Source: an uncultured bacterium
GTDB lineage: Bacteria > Patescibacteriota > Microgenomatia > UBA1400 > PJMF01
DNA: 13,484 nucleotides
NCBI GenBank assembly: GCA_903959355.1
Contig: CAJBWJ010000078.1
Coordinates: forward strand, 1-13,484
Reading direction: 5' to 3'
A program made the translations under genes and the position numbers. This document shows positions 1-7,096 of the stretch, piece after piece (within the stretch, counting starts at the first letter, position 1; each line of letters begins with the position of its first letter). The notes beneath the pieces are model-generated. The model was given only the letters and a program-made list of their open reading frames with translations, had not been told where the DNA came from and made no database searches.

Positions 1-87
1 AAGAGCATCTGAAGGATTGTCGGTTTTTTGTCTATGACTATAAAGTTCTGACTCATTCTTTTTCTCACTTAATTGTTCTGTTGGCAT
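1..87 (-). CDS. N-terminal fragment of an unrecognised protein
   Basis: The reverse strand opens with ATG at 85-87 and stays open to the window edge, giving 29 residues beginning MPTEQLSEKKNESELYSHRQ. The segment is hydrophilic and charged, with no signal peptide or membrane segment, and is too short to assign to a family. It starts 10 nt after the stop codon of the GHMP-kinase-like gene and runs in the same direction, so it is probably the third gene of the decarboxylase/kinase operon. The only purine-rich stretch upstream (AAGATAA) overlaps that stop codon, which suggests translational coupling. Its function is unknown; the rest of the gene lies outside the window. Confidence 0.6.
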   Translation of the reverse strand, partial: MPTEQLSEKKNESELYSHRQKTDNPSDAL

Positions 88-97
88 ATTTATTTTT

Positions 98-1201
98 TTA
101 TCTTAATTCAATAACTGGACCAGTTGAATGAAGATTGCTTTCTATAATTGTTTTTATTCCAGCTGCTTGAAGCATTTTTCTAACAGCTTTTGTCTCTCTA
201 GTAATGAAAATCATAGCTGGACCGCCAGAAGACACAAAGAAACAACTTTTCTTTTGAGAAAGTTGACTGAATAAATTTGAATAAAATGTGTGGATAAATT
301 CATCCATGAATAAGGAATGATTGGACCATCTATTTTTAAAATATGAAGGAATGTCACCATAAGCGCCTATAGTGTAGAAATTAATTGACTCAAACAGTGG
401 AGCTAAATTATTTTTATTGAATTCTGGAATAATTTGTTCTTGTAATATTTTTTCTTTGATTTTTCCCCAATCATTGCCAATTTTTTTAAACATTTCAAAA
501 CCTTTTTCAAAGAGTGCCATATCTAACATTCCATCTGGTAGTTTTTCGATTTCTGGAATAGCTACAATTACTTTATACTCTTCTGGCAGATTGCCTTGAG
601 CCCAAATTTCATTTTCTCCACCTATTATGATGGCGTCGCTAGATAAAAGACCAGCTGCTGAAGCTCCTCCTATACTGGCCATGCTTGTTAAATATCCATC
701 TCTATCAGATTCTTCTCCATAGTTTTGAGCTAACAAACGAATGAGATCTTCATTACCTATTTTATTTCCAAATAATTGGTTAATTGCCAAAGCAACGGCT
801 GTTTGAAGAGAAGCTGAAGATCCGAGTCCTCCATGCTCTATGGAATGCAGGTTTTTTGCAGATATAGTAATGCCTTCTTTAAAACCAAGAGTTTTTTTCA
901 TGATTAGTGCAGTGTGAATAATAATAGGTTCTCTTCCGGCTAATTCGTGAACTTCTATGGTTTCTTGATTATTTATTTCAACGAGGGCTTCGCTAAATTT
1001 ATCAATGACAAAATTAATTGAGTTAACTGGATAAACTTGGACTTTTGGAGGATTAACAAAATAATGATGATTACATAAAAAAGTATCAACTCTAGAAGCT
1101 ACTTTTACATAGCAGCTCTTAGCTACTGGTTTGGCTTTTTTATACTTTTTTGGTAAGGGATTTATTAAATCTCCTATTTTGTAGTAATTTCTTTCATGCA
1201 T
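98..1201 (-). CDS. GHMP-kinase-fold protein, beta-RFAP synthase-like
   Basis: Protein of 367 aa. Residues 125-131 read GLGSSAS, the glycine/serine-rich phosphate-binding loop of the GHMP kinase superfamily (galacto-, homoserine, mevalonate and phosphomevalonate kinases). The later pattern is closer to beta-ribofuranosylaminobenzene 5'-phosphate synthase (a GHMP-fold enzyme of methanopterin synthesis) than to mevalonate kinase: a Gly/Ala segment with GGASAAG followed by an IIIGG strand, a LPEEYKVIVAIPE strand, and a C-terminal SSGGPAMIF motif resembling the SSWGPT region of that family. This resemblance is from memory of the family, so the substrate is not established; sugar or small-alcohol kinase activity is the alternative. 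The ATG at 1199-1201 lies inside the 3' end of the upstream decarboxylase (28-nt overlap) and has a good ribosome-binding site. The two proteins are therefore probably made together and may act in one pathway. Confidence 0.7.
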   Translation of the reverse strand: MHERNYYKIGDLINPLPKKYKKAKPVAKSCYVKVASRVDTFLCNHHYFVNPPKVQVYPVNSINFVIDKFSEALVEINNQETIEVHELAGREPIIIHTALIMKKTLGFKEGITISAKNLHSIEHGGLGSSASLQTAVALAINQLFGNKIGNEDLIRLLAQNYGEESDRDGYLTSMASIGGASAAGLLSSDAIIIGGENEIWAQGNLPEEYKVIVAIPEIEKLPDGMLDMALFEKGFEMFKKIGNDWGKIKEKILQEQIIPEFNKNNLAPLFESINFYTIGAYGDIPSYFKNRWSNHSLFMDEFIHTFYSNLFSQLSQKKSCFFVSSGGPAMIFITRETKAVRKMLQAAGIKTIIESNLHSTGPVIELR

Positions 1202-2436
1202 TGTTTTATTTCCTTAACAAATGTACTTAATGTTTTTTTAGTTACGTAGTGATTAATAATTATTTTGTAAAAATGTTTTTTGTCATCAATTGCAAAAGAA
1301 ACAGAATATTGATTGCACAAATTTACAAATTTTTCATAATTAGGTGAATTTTGAATGTTGGTCGAAAATATAAGGTAATTGGAAAAAGGCTTGTAAAGAA
1401 CTTTAATTTCTTTGATGGTTTTAATTTCATTAAAAAAATAAGAAGTTAGTTCATTTGCTTTTTCAATTTCTTTTTTTAGTGTAACTTTTTTTGATTTCCA
1501 CAATTCATAGATTTGGATAGCACTTAGTCCACTTCGACTTCCAAGTAGTGTGTAATCAGAATTTCCAGATATGTATGATGAATATATTTCAGCATTTTCA
1601 TATAAATTATGATTAACAAAAATTGCTCCAGAACCGATTGGTCCACCAAAAGTTTTGTGGAAATCAATAGATAAAGAAGAAATTAATGAATCAGCAAAAA
1701 TATTTTTGTATTTATTCGTGAAAGGAAGAATAAATCCAGAATAACAAGCATCGACATGCACATATACATTTTGTATATTTTTTTCTTTAATAAAAGCGAG
1801 GGTTTCTTTGATTGGATCCAAAAGACCAAACTCTGTGGTCATAGCAGTAAGCACTATTACAATTGGTTGTTTTGGATTATTAACTAATATCTTTTCAATT
1901 GTTTCTTTTATTTCAGCTATTTTGCTTATTTTATTTTCATCTTTATCGATACTGTGAATTATATTTTTAGCGTTGTCTAAAATACCGAGCAAATCTAATG
2001 CTTTTGGAAAACTATAATGAGAAACTTTTGGAATAATCCAGTTTATTTTTGTCTGTTTTTCTTTAGCTATTTTTTTTGCCCAATTTCTAGCAATCCACAT
2101 AGCATAAATATTAGATTCTGTTCCGCCGGCTGTTATATATCCCGATAGAGAAGAGAAATTTAATTTAAGAAATTCCGCTATTTCTATAAGGACTTTTTTT
2201 TCTGCGAAACGACTAAAATTGAAAGTACCAGAATTAGTGATTTCTAGAGAATCATTTTTATGATAATTTTTTAAGTGAAGAAGTATATTATTGTAATTGA
2301 GATTACCAATTTTAGAATATACTTTTACTGAAATTGGAGACTGTTTTGACCAGGCACGACCCAAAACTCGGTTTTTAATTATTTTTTTATCAACCGCTTT
2401 ATAAGCAAATAGTCCTACAGTGTCATTCTTTGTCAT
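1174..2436 (-). CDS. PLP-dependent amino-acid decarboxylase (group II, HDC/MfnA-like)
   Basis: Protein of 420 aa with the full fold-type I decarboxylase signature. GYITAGGTESN at 99-109 is the phosphate/PLP-ring region. HYSFPKA at 140-146 carries the His that stacks on PLP. HVDA at 227-230 contains the Asp that pairs with the pyridine nitrogen. DFHK at 258-261 provides the Schiff-base lysine, Lys261. GSRSG at 299-303 matches the GSRNG/GTRSG motif of histidine decarboxylases and archaeal tyrosine/aspartate decarboxylases (MfnA). Length suits the family. The enzyme should remove CO2 from an amino acid to give an amine or beta-alanine in the cytosol; histidine, tyrosine or aspartate are all possible and I cannot choose from sequence. 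It is first gene of an operon with the GHMP-kinase-like gene (28-nt overlap) and has its own promoter at 2497-2525. The ATG is preceded by no clear Shine-Dalgarno; an AAGGA lies about 24 nt upstream, too far to be normal. Confidence 0.85.
   Translation of the reverse strand: MTKNDTVGLFAYKAVDKKIIKNRVLGRAWSKQSPISVKVYSKIGNLNYNNILLHLKNYHKNDSLEITNSGTFNFSRFAEKKVLIEIAEFLKLNFSSLSGYITAGGTESNIYAMWIARNWAKKIAKEKQTKINWIIPKVSHYSFPKALDLLGILDNAKNIIHSIDKDENKISKIAEIKETIEKILVNNPKQPIVIVLTAMTTEFGLLDPIKETLAFIKEKNIQNVYVHVDACYSGFILPFTNKYKNIFADSLISSLSIDFHKTFGGPIGSGAIFVNHNLYENAEIYSSYISGNSDYTLLGSRSGLSAIQIYELWKSKKVTLKKEIEKANELTSYFFNEIKTIKEIKVLYKPFSNYLIFSTNIQNSPNYEKFVNLCNQYSVSFAIDDKKHFYKIIINHYVTKKTLSTFVKEIKQCMKEITTK
1211..1215 (-). 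promoter_or_regulatory. Shine-Dalgarno of the GHMP-kinase-like gene
   Basis: AAGGA on the reverse strand, 9 nt before the ATG at 1201, lies inside the coding sequence of the upstream decarboxylase. It supports this start and translation by reinitiation or coupling. Several operon-first genes in the window have no such motif. Confidence 0.6.
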
Positions 2437-2496
2437 CAGTCTTTATTTTAAATTTTAGTGATCCTTCAGCTAAAATCAAAAAATAAAGAAGTTGAT

Positions 2497-2525
2497 ATTC
2501 TAATATATAAGGCGCACTGTTTCAA
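2497..2525 (-). promoter_or_regulatory. Sigma-70-type promoter of the decarboxylase operon
   Basis: On the reverse strand, TTGAAA (2520-2525) and TAGAAT (2497-2502) are separated by exactly 17 nt; each is one base from consensus. The predicted transcription start is near 2490, giving a leader of about 54 nt. It lies in the 99-nt gap after the helicase stop, so the decarboxylase operon can be expressed independently of the helicase. Confidence 0.6.
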
Positions 2526-2535
2526 GTAGGATTTA

Positions 2536-3852
2536 TTAATCTACAAAAGTCAAAGCAATACCGGTTTTATCGGCACGGCCTGTACGACCAATACGGTGAA
2601 TATAGTCTTCACGAGTTTCTGGTAAATCGTAGTTAATGACATGAGTTACGTCTTTAATGTCTAAACCTCTAGAAACCACGTCGGTGGCCAAAAGAATCTG
2701 AATACGATTATCACGGAATTGCTCTAAAGCTCTTTGTCTTTGACCCTGACTCTTATTGCCATGGATGGAAGCGACTTTAAAACCTCTTGAACCAAGTTCA
2801 ATGGTTAATCTTTCCATACTATGCTTAGTACGGCCAAAAACTAAAACTTTTTGGAATTCTTTTTGAACTAAGAGATCATGAAGAACATCGATTTTGACTT
2901 TACCTCTAACATTGACAATATCTTGATCGATATTGGCTTTGCTTTCGGTAGATTTAATGGCCACAAAAGCAGGATTTCTAAGGAAACCTTGCATAATGCC
3001 TTCCACTTTTTTATCAGTGGTAGCGGAGAAAAACAAAGATTGTCTTTCTTCTGGTAATTGATCAGTAATTCTTTTGACTTCATGAATAAAACCCATGTCC
3101 AACATTCTGTCGACCTCATCCAAGATGATGGTGTCAAAATGAGCGAAATTGAGTTTGTGTCTTAAATCTAAATCTTTGAGACGACCTGGAGTACCAATGA
3201 CGAAAGCTGGTCTTCTTTGTAATCTCTCAATTTGACGAGAAATAGAAGATCCACCAATCACAATGGCAGAATAGATAGGTAAATTTTGACTAAAAGTGAT
3301 GAGCTCATCTCTGATTTGCAAAGCAAGTTCACGAGTTGGAGTAACGACTAGAACTCTAGTAGTAGGATGTTTCAAAACTTTATCGATTAAAGGAATTAAA
3401 AAAGCGGCAGTTTTACCAGTACCTGTACTAGCAATACCGACAGCATCTCTGCCCTCTAAAATATAAGGAATAATTTGATCCTGAATTGGAGTTGGAGTAG
3501 TGTAGCCTTTTTGAGCTAAGTTAATTTTGATTTGTTCGTTAATATCAAAATCAGCAAAAGCATGTTGGTTTTGATAAACTTCTGGCTGTTCTTCACTAGC
3601 TCTGTTATCGATGCTAGCTTTTTGGATGAACATGGAAGGGTCAAAACTGACGACTTTTCTGCCGCCGCGTCTGCCGCCACCATTTCCACCACCCCAGCCG
3701 CCACGACTTCCGCCGTTGCCACCGCCGCTGTTGCCACCACCACCCCAGCCGCGATTACCGCCGCCAAAGGAAGATCTGCCGCCACCGCGGGAATTTGAAC
3801 TACCATTTCTACTACCATGAAAATTAGAATCAGAACGATTATTGCTATACAT
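2536..3852 (-). CDS. DEAD-box RNA helicase with N-terminal Gly/Arg-rich tail
   Basis: ATP-dependent RNA helicase of 438 aa. All core motifs are present: Q motif GYTTPTPIQ at 116-124, Walker A ASTGTGKT at 141-148, PTRELALQ at 172-179, TPGR at 221-224, motif II DEVD at 245-248, SAT at 276-278, ATDVVSRGLD at 389-398, and HRIGRTGR at 419-426. Motif II reads DEVD rather than DEAD; the catalytic D and E are kept. Residues 1 to about 66 are a low-complexity Gly/Arg/Asn/Ser tract, expected to be disordered and RNA-binding. Bacterial relatives usually carry such a tail at the C-terminus; here the protein stops 12 residues after motif VI with tandem stop codons, so the tail has moved to the front. Likely role is RNA remodelling, ribosome assembly or cold adaptation, by family. 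The gene has a strong extended -10 promoter and a leader of about 90 nt. The Gly codons make a local GC-rich patch at about 3660-3800 in otherwise AT-rich DNA. Confidence 0.93.
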   Translation of the reverse strand: MYSNNRSDSNFHGSRNGSSNSRGGGRSSFGGGNRGWGGGGNSGGGNGGSRGGWGGGNGGGRRGGRKVVSFDPSMFIQKASIDNRASEEQPEVYQNQHAFADFDINEQIKINLAQKGYTTPTPIQDQIIPYILEGRDAVGIASTGTGKTAAFLIPLIDKVLKHPTTRVLVVTPTRELALQIRDELITFSQNLPIYSAIVIGGSSISRQIERLQRRPAFVIGTPGRLKDLDLRHKLNFAHFDTIILDEVDRMLDMGFIHEVKRITDQLPEERQSLFFSATTDKKVEGIMQGFLRNPAFVAIKSTESKANIDQDIVNVRGKVKIDVLHDLLVQKEFQKVLVFGRTKHSMERLTIELGSRGFKVASIHGNKSQGQRQRALEQFRDNRIQILLATDVVSRGLDIKDVTHVINYDLPETREDYIHRIGRTGRADKTGIALTFVD

Positions 3853-3948
3853 ATTTTTATTTCTTTCTTTAATCTTTCAGAGGTCAAAGACAAGAAGCAA
3901 AATATATGCGTGCTCAAACCATTTGAATTATTTTAATTACGAATCGCT

Positions 3949-3976
3949 ATTATAACAGTAAATCATTCAATTGCAA
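3949..3976 (-). promoter_or_regulatory. Extended -10 promoter of the helicase gene
   Basis: On the reverse strand, a perfect TATAAT (3949-3954) is preceded by TG plus one base, the extended -10 form. A weak -35, TTGCAA (3971-3976), lies 16 nt upstream. The expected start near 3942 leaves about 90 nt of untranslated leader before the ATG at 3852, the longest leader in the left half and a possible site of control, as for cold-shock helicases. Confidence 0.65.
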
Positions 3977-4033
3977 GTTATAGGATACACTTGATCAATT
4001 TAGCAAGTAACTGTGGTTTAAATTGCACGACTT

Positions 4034-4042
4034 TGTTATTAT
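4034..4042 (+). promoter_or_regulatory. Probable extended -10 of the Ddl-like ligase gene
   Basis: TG plus one base plus TATTAT (hexamer 4037-4042) lies 11 nt before the ATG at 4054; I see no convincing -35. Transcription would start near 4049, giving a leader of about 5 nt. No Shine-Dalgarno is present, in keeping with a leaderless or near-leaderless mRNA. Confidence 0.4.
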
Positions 4043-4053
4043 TGAAAATAATC

Positions 4054-5046
4054 ATGTCACAATCGTTTAAAAATCCATTACCTCAAAAAGTTGCTGTAAT
4101 TTTTAGTGATGTTAAACGAAAATATTTTGATACAGATGAAAGTTTTGTGACTGAACAAGAGGTTCCTCTTAATGCCGAAAGAATTTCTAAAATTATCAAT
4201 GGAATGGGAATTGCTACAATTTTGGTTCCTAGCGATGAAGAAATGGTTTCTAAATTAATCGAATTTAAGCCTGATGTTTGTTTGAATTTGGTCGACACTG
4301 TTCGTGGAAAAGATAAAACTGCCGCTGTTATTCCTGGTATTTTAGATTTACTTAATTTGCCATATACCGGATCAGGAATGTTTGGAATTAATTTGGGAAG
4401 TGATAAATATCTAATTAATCAGCTTTTAAGAACTCACCAGGTTTCTGTGCCAAAGTGTCAATTTTTTTATTCGAGCGAAACTGTTGTGGATCCTGGTTTA
4501 ACTTATCCACTAATTCTTAAGCTTAATGAGATTCATGGTTCGGTAGATATAACTCAAGATTCAATAGTAGAAAATGAAGATCAACTAAAAAGTAAAGTTT
4601 CTCAATTAATAAATGACTATCATCAGCCGGTAGTGGCAGAAGAATTTATTAGTGGAGCTGAATTGACCGTGGCCATTTTAGAGGACGGTGACTTGAAAAT
4701 TTTTGTGGCTGAAAAAGAATTTTTAGACAAATCCAAAAAATATTTAATCGCTGATTATGATATCAAATGGTCAAATAATGATTGGGCAGGTTTACATTTC
4801 AAGCCATATACTAATCCATCTCCTGCTTTGCTAGAAGATATCAGAAAAGCGGCTAAAGCCACTAAATTACTTGGCTATGGCAGAATTGATGTCAGACTTA
4901 ATCAGCAAAATCAACATTTTATTATTGATATAAATCATAATCCATACATTGGACCAGATGAAAGCGGCCCAACATTCACAGCAGTTCTTAAGATGTTTGG
5001 ACTATCGTTTGAAGATTATCTGAAAATTATATTAACCAATTACTAA
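4054..5046 (+). CDS. D-Ala-D-Ala ligase-like ATP-grasp ligase
   Basis: Protein of 330 aa with an ATP-grasp ligase fold, forming an amide between a carboxylate and an amine at the cost of ATP. PYTGSG at 103-108 and SDK at 116-118 match the PYTGS..DK block of Ddl enzymes. YPLILK at 151-156 supplies the ATP-binding lysine. EEFISGAELTV at 196-206 and GYGRIDV at 274-280 follow. DINHNP at 292-297 matches the ExNxxP metal site, with Asp in place of Glu. The N-terminal GGxSxExxxS substrate motif of cell-wall Ddl is absent; residues 13-36 read differently (VAVIFSDVKRKYFDTDES and on). I therefore doubt a cell-wall role and favour another amino-acid or peptide ligase. The frame is open back to a TTG at 3991, but I choose ATG 4054: family homology starts near there and a -10 box lies just upstream. 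Ten nt before the next gene, so the two are likely one operon. Confidence 0.8.
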   Translation: MSQSFKNPLPQKVAVIFSDVKRKYFDTDESFVTEQEVPLNAERISKIINGMGIATILVPSDEEMVSKLIEFKPDVCLNLVDTVRGKDKTAAVIPGILDLLNLPYTGSGMFGINLGSDKYLINQLLRTHQVSVPKCQFFYSSETVVDPGLTYPLILKLNEIHGSVDITQDSIVENEDQLKSKVSQLINDYHQPVVAEEFISGAELTVAILEDGDLKIFVAEKEFLDKSKKYLIADYDIKWSNNDWAGLHFKPYTNPSPALLEDIRKAAKATKLLGYGRIDVRLNQQNQHFIIDINHNPYIGPDESGPTFTAVLKMFGLSFEDYLKIILTNY

Positions 5047-5056
5047 GCTACTAATT

Positions 5057-6187
5057 ATGACAAATGACATCGCGCAACTTCGAGCTGATTATCAAAAGAC
5101 TGGTGGGATAAACTATCAGGACATTAATGCCAAAGATTGGGTTGATGCTCATTTTCAACTGGGCCAAATTTTTAAAAATGAAATTAATCAAATTGCTGCA
5201 GACCGTTTTAAAGAAAAAGATTTCGATGTAGATTTCCAAGTTGGTTTAGCCAATCTTTGTTTAAATTATTTAAAAACAAAATTAGATGATTCTCAGGTTG
5301 GTTCATTAATTAAACTTTATCTGGATTGTTTAGAAGCTTGGGCGAATGGATGCTCTCTGAATGTTCCTAATTTTAATTTATCTAAGATTGAATTGGCGCT
5401 AATTTTGCAAAATGATGTTGTGGGTTGCATTACTACTTTAATTAGAAACAGTGCTAATAATGTCCATCTTATCCATTCAGAAGAAGATGTCAGTGGCATG
5501 ATCAAAAAACCAACCGTGATCCACTTTAGTGTTAGAAAGGATAACGGAGAGGATCAAAAAATCACTAGTTTTGTTTATCCAGCGCTTCTGCCAGGACCAG
5601 CCTTTTCTTTTAGTGAAAAAATGATTATGGCCAATGATTTTCTCTACACTAATCACTGTAAAGATTATTACAAGAAAAATCAGCCATTTTGTTTAATCAA
5701 TATCTTAACTTGGATTTTATTTATTACTCAAGATTATGATTTAGCAGAAACTTATGCCAATAAACTTATGCCATTTGTCGATGGTAATGCTGTCAATTTA
5801 ATTAATCTTAAAAATATAAATGCCAAAACTATTGAAATTGCTGGAGATGAATTAAAAACTAAAGAGTTACCAATTGTTTCAAAATCCTATCAAGTTCAAG
5901 TTAATATTTTTAATCAGCCATCTAGCTTAATTTGTCAAAATCATGAGGAAGTTGATCCAAATAAAAAAGTACTGTTGTCAGAAAGAATAGAAATAATTAG
6001 TGATTTTCTAGAAGCTAATTTAGATTTACCTTTTCCAAAAATAGCTTCTTTTCAAGCTTTGCAAACAGGTGGCAGTTTTGCGCCAGCTAACCAAGATGTG
6101 AAAGCAACATTTTTGGCAAATGTTTTTCCAAACAAAACTGATCTTAAAATTATTGCTGGTCCATTATTATCAACTGATTTCGAGTAG
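5057..6187 (+). CDS. C45-like Ntn-hydrolase (acyltransferase/amidase-like), probably autoprocessed
   Basis: Protein of 376 aa. It resembles peptidase family C45, which includes isopenicillin N acyltransferase and the insect carcinine/beta-alanyl-dopamine hydrolase Tan. Evidence: a VGC step at 122-124, where Gly123-Cys124 would be the autocleavage site and Cys124 the N-terminal nucleophile; a LIHSEED segment at 138-144 in the place of the GHNED/GHTED motif; YPALLPGPAFSFSE at 174-187 in the place of the (Y)xGxLPGxxxxxNE block; and QNH followed by a SERIEIISDFLEA helix, resembling the TNH...SRxR region. Cleavage would give a pro-segment of about 123 aa and a catalytic chain of about 253 aa. The family hydrolyses or transfers acyl/amide groups. 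The gene follows the Ddl-like ligase by 10 nt without a Shine-Dalgarno and overlaps the convergent arginase gene by 18 nt. The match is by pattern and moderately divergent, so a different Ntn-like activity is possible. Confidence 0.65.
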   Translation: MTNDIAQLRADYQKTGGINYQDINAKDWVDAHFQLGQIFKNEINQIAADRFKEKDFDVDFQVGLANLCLNYLKTKLDDSQVGSLIKLYLDCLEAWANGCSLNVPNFNLSKIELALILQNDVVGCITTLIRNSANNVHLIHSEEDVSGMIKKPTVIHFSVRKDNGEDQKITSFVYPALLPGPAFSFSEKMIMANDFLYTNHCKDYYKKNQPFCLINILTWILFITQDYDLAETYANKLMPFVDGNAVNLINLKNINAKTIEIAGDELKTKELPIVSKSYQVQVNIFNQPSSLICQNHEEVDPNKKVLLSERIEIISDFLEANLDLPFPKIASFQALQTGGSFAPANQDVKATFLANVFPNKTDLKIIAGPLLSTDFE

Positions 6188-7042
6188 CTTTAAAAGTACT
6201 TCTTGAGCAATAGTTGTTGTTTGTATCGCTCCTATTTTTTGTGGATTAACTTCCACTAAATCAATTGAAATGTCTTTTAGTTTGGATAATTCTTCTAGAA
6301 TCGGCCAAATTTGTGATTTATTTAAACCTCCCCAGCTATTTGGTGTGCCAGTTGCAGTAACCAGACTATTTGCAAAAACATCAATGTCAAAACTAATATG
6401 CAAATGTTTAACTTCGCCGCCGATTTTTTTAATAGCATTAATTGCTGCAGAAGAATCTTGGCCGTCAAAATATTGAATGCCGGCTTCTTCTATGTAATCA
6501 AAGTCATCACTTTCCAAATTACCAATAATTATGGTGTTTTTTGCGAGTAAGTTATTTTTTTTCAATTTTCTTAGATCTTTATGATCAAAATTTTCATCAA
6601 TTAGAGCGCGTAAAAATTGACCATGAAAATTTTGACTAGGACTATCTGCCATTGAGGACGTGTCAGCGTGAGAGTCGAAATGAACATAAGCAATTTCAGC
6701 TGGTTTGTAGCGATCCAATAAAGATAAAACTGAACCAAAAGCAACGCTGTGATCACCACCAATAACAATTTGAATCTCTTGTGGTTTTAGTTTTTGATTA
6801 ATTAAATTGGCAAATGAAAGTGATTCTTTGGCGATGATTTTTTGATAATTTTCTTTAATTACTCTTTCAGGTTTTGAAAAAGTAAACTTATCAACTTTAT
6901 AACTAGAAAAATTATTTAAAAAGTTGTCATTTAAAACAAAATCAGGTGCAATCTCCACTCCATAATTAAATTTATTACTACCATGAGGAGGATTTATTAA
7001 TCCGAGTCTTGAATATGCGGCAAAAAAATGAATGTCTTTCAT
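6170..7042 (-). CDS. Ureohydrolase, arginase-like
   Basis: Protein of 290 aa of the arginase/agmatinase superfamily, which hydrolyses guanidino (or formimino) compounds to urea (or formamide) and an amine. All dimanganese ligands are visible: His98 in GGDHS, Asp123/His125/Asp127 in DSHAD, and Asp219/Asp221 in SFDID; Glu264 of VEVNP is also kept. The loop after DSHAD has the same length as in arginase and ends NFHGQ, matching NLHGQ with the general-acid histidine (His140); Ser136 aligns with the arginase alpha-carboxylate-binding serine. The neighbouring arginase Asn (HADIN) is Ser here. ATGTP at 230-234 is also arginase-like. I therefore favour an alpha-amino-acid guanidino substrate such as arginine over agmatine. 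It is transcribed against its neighbours: convergent and overlapping with the C45-like gene, divergent from the PGM1-like ligase. The -10 box is only 6 nt from the ATG, so the mRNA is predicted to be leaderless. The stop is the only TGA among the complete genes, followed by an in-frame TAA. Confidence 0.85.
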   Translation of the reverse strand: MKDIHFFAAYSRLGLINPPHGSNKFNYGVEIAPDFVLNDNFLNNFSSYKVDKFTFSKPERVIKENYQKIIAKESLSFANLINQKLKPQEIQIVIGGDHSVAFGSVLSLLDRYKPAEIAYVHFDSHADTSSMADSPSQNFHGQFLRALIDENFDHKDLRKLKKNNLLAKNTIIIGNLESDDFDYIEEAGIQYFDGQDSSAAINAIKKIGGEVKHLHISFDIDVFANSLVTATGTPNSWGGLNKSQIWPILEELSKLKDISIDLVEVNPQKIGAIQTTTIAQEVLLKLLEIS

Positions 7043-7048
7043 AAAGCG

Positions 7049-7054
7049 ATTATA
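7049..7054 (-). promoter_or_regulatory. -10 box of the arginase-like gene, leaderless start
   Basis: A perfect TATAAT on the reverse strand ends 6 nt before the ATG at 7042. With normal spacing, transcription would begin at or within a base or two of the A of the ATG. No recognisable -35 or Shine-Dalgarno is present. Confidence 0.55.
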
Positions 7055-7076
7055 CCCTTTTATTGATAGTGAAAAG

Positions 7077-7085
7077 TGCTAAAAT
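7077..7085 (+). promoter_or_regulatory. Extended -10 of the PGM1-like ligase gene
   Basis: TGC followed by TAAAAT (7080-7085) is an extended -10. It ends 11 nt before the ATG at 7097, so the leader would be about 5 nt with no Shine-Dalgarno. It also argues for ATG 7097 over the in-frame GTG at 7076, which lies upstream of the predicted transcription start. It forms a divergent promoter pair with the arginase-like gene in a 54-nt gap. Confidence 0.5.
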
Positions 7086-7096
7086 TGTTCAATATT

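Noticed and set aside
3660..3800. GC-rich patch as a sign of horizontal transfer or an RNA gene
   Set aside because: The GC content is fully explained by Gly and Arg codons of the helicase tail.
3516..3917. Overlapping open frames opposite to and within the Gly-rich part of the helicase gene
   Set aside because: They encode Ala-, Val- or Pro-rich low-complexity sequence that is a by-product of repetitive Gly codons read in other frames, with no start signals.
3991..4053. N-terminal extension of the Ddl-like ligase from an in-frame TTG
   Set aside because: The 21 extra residues are not family-like, there is no ribosome-binding site, and a -10 box lies at 4037-4042 inside this stretch, so it is probably untranscribed for this gene.
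4054..5046. Calling this gene ddl for cell-wall synthesis
   Set aside because: The N-terminal GGxSxExxxS motif of true Ddl is missing and the gene lies in a non-cell-wall cassette, so only the fold family is claimed.
7076..7096. GTG start for the PGM1-like ligase
   Set aside because: It lies upstream of the predicted transcription start implied by the extended -10 at 7077-7085; ATG 7097 is the better choice.
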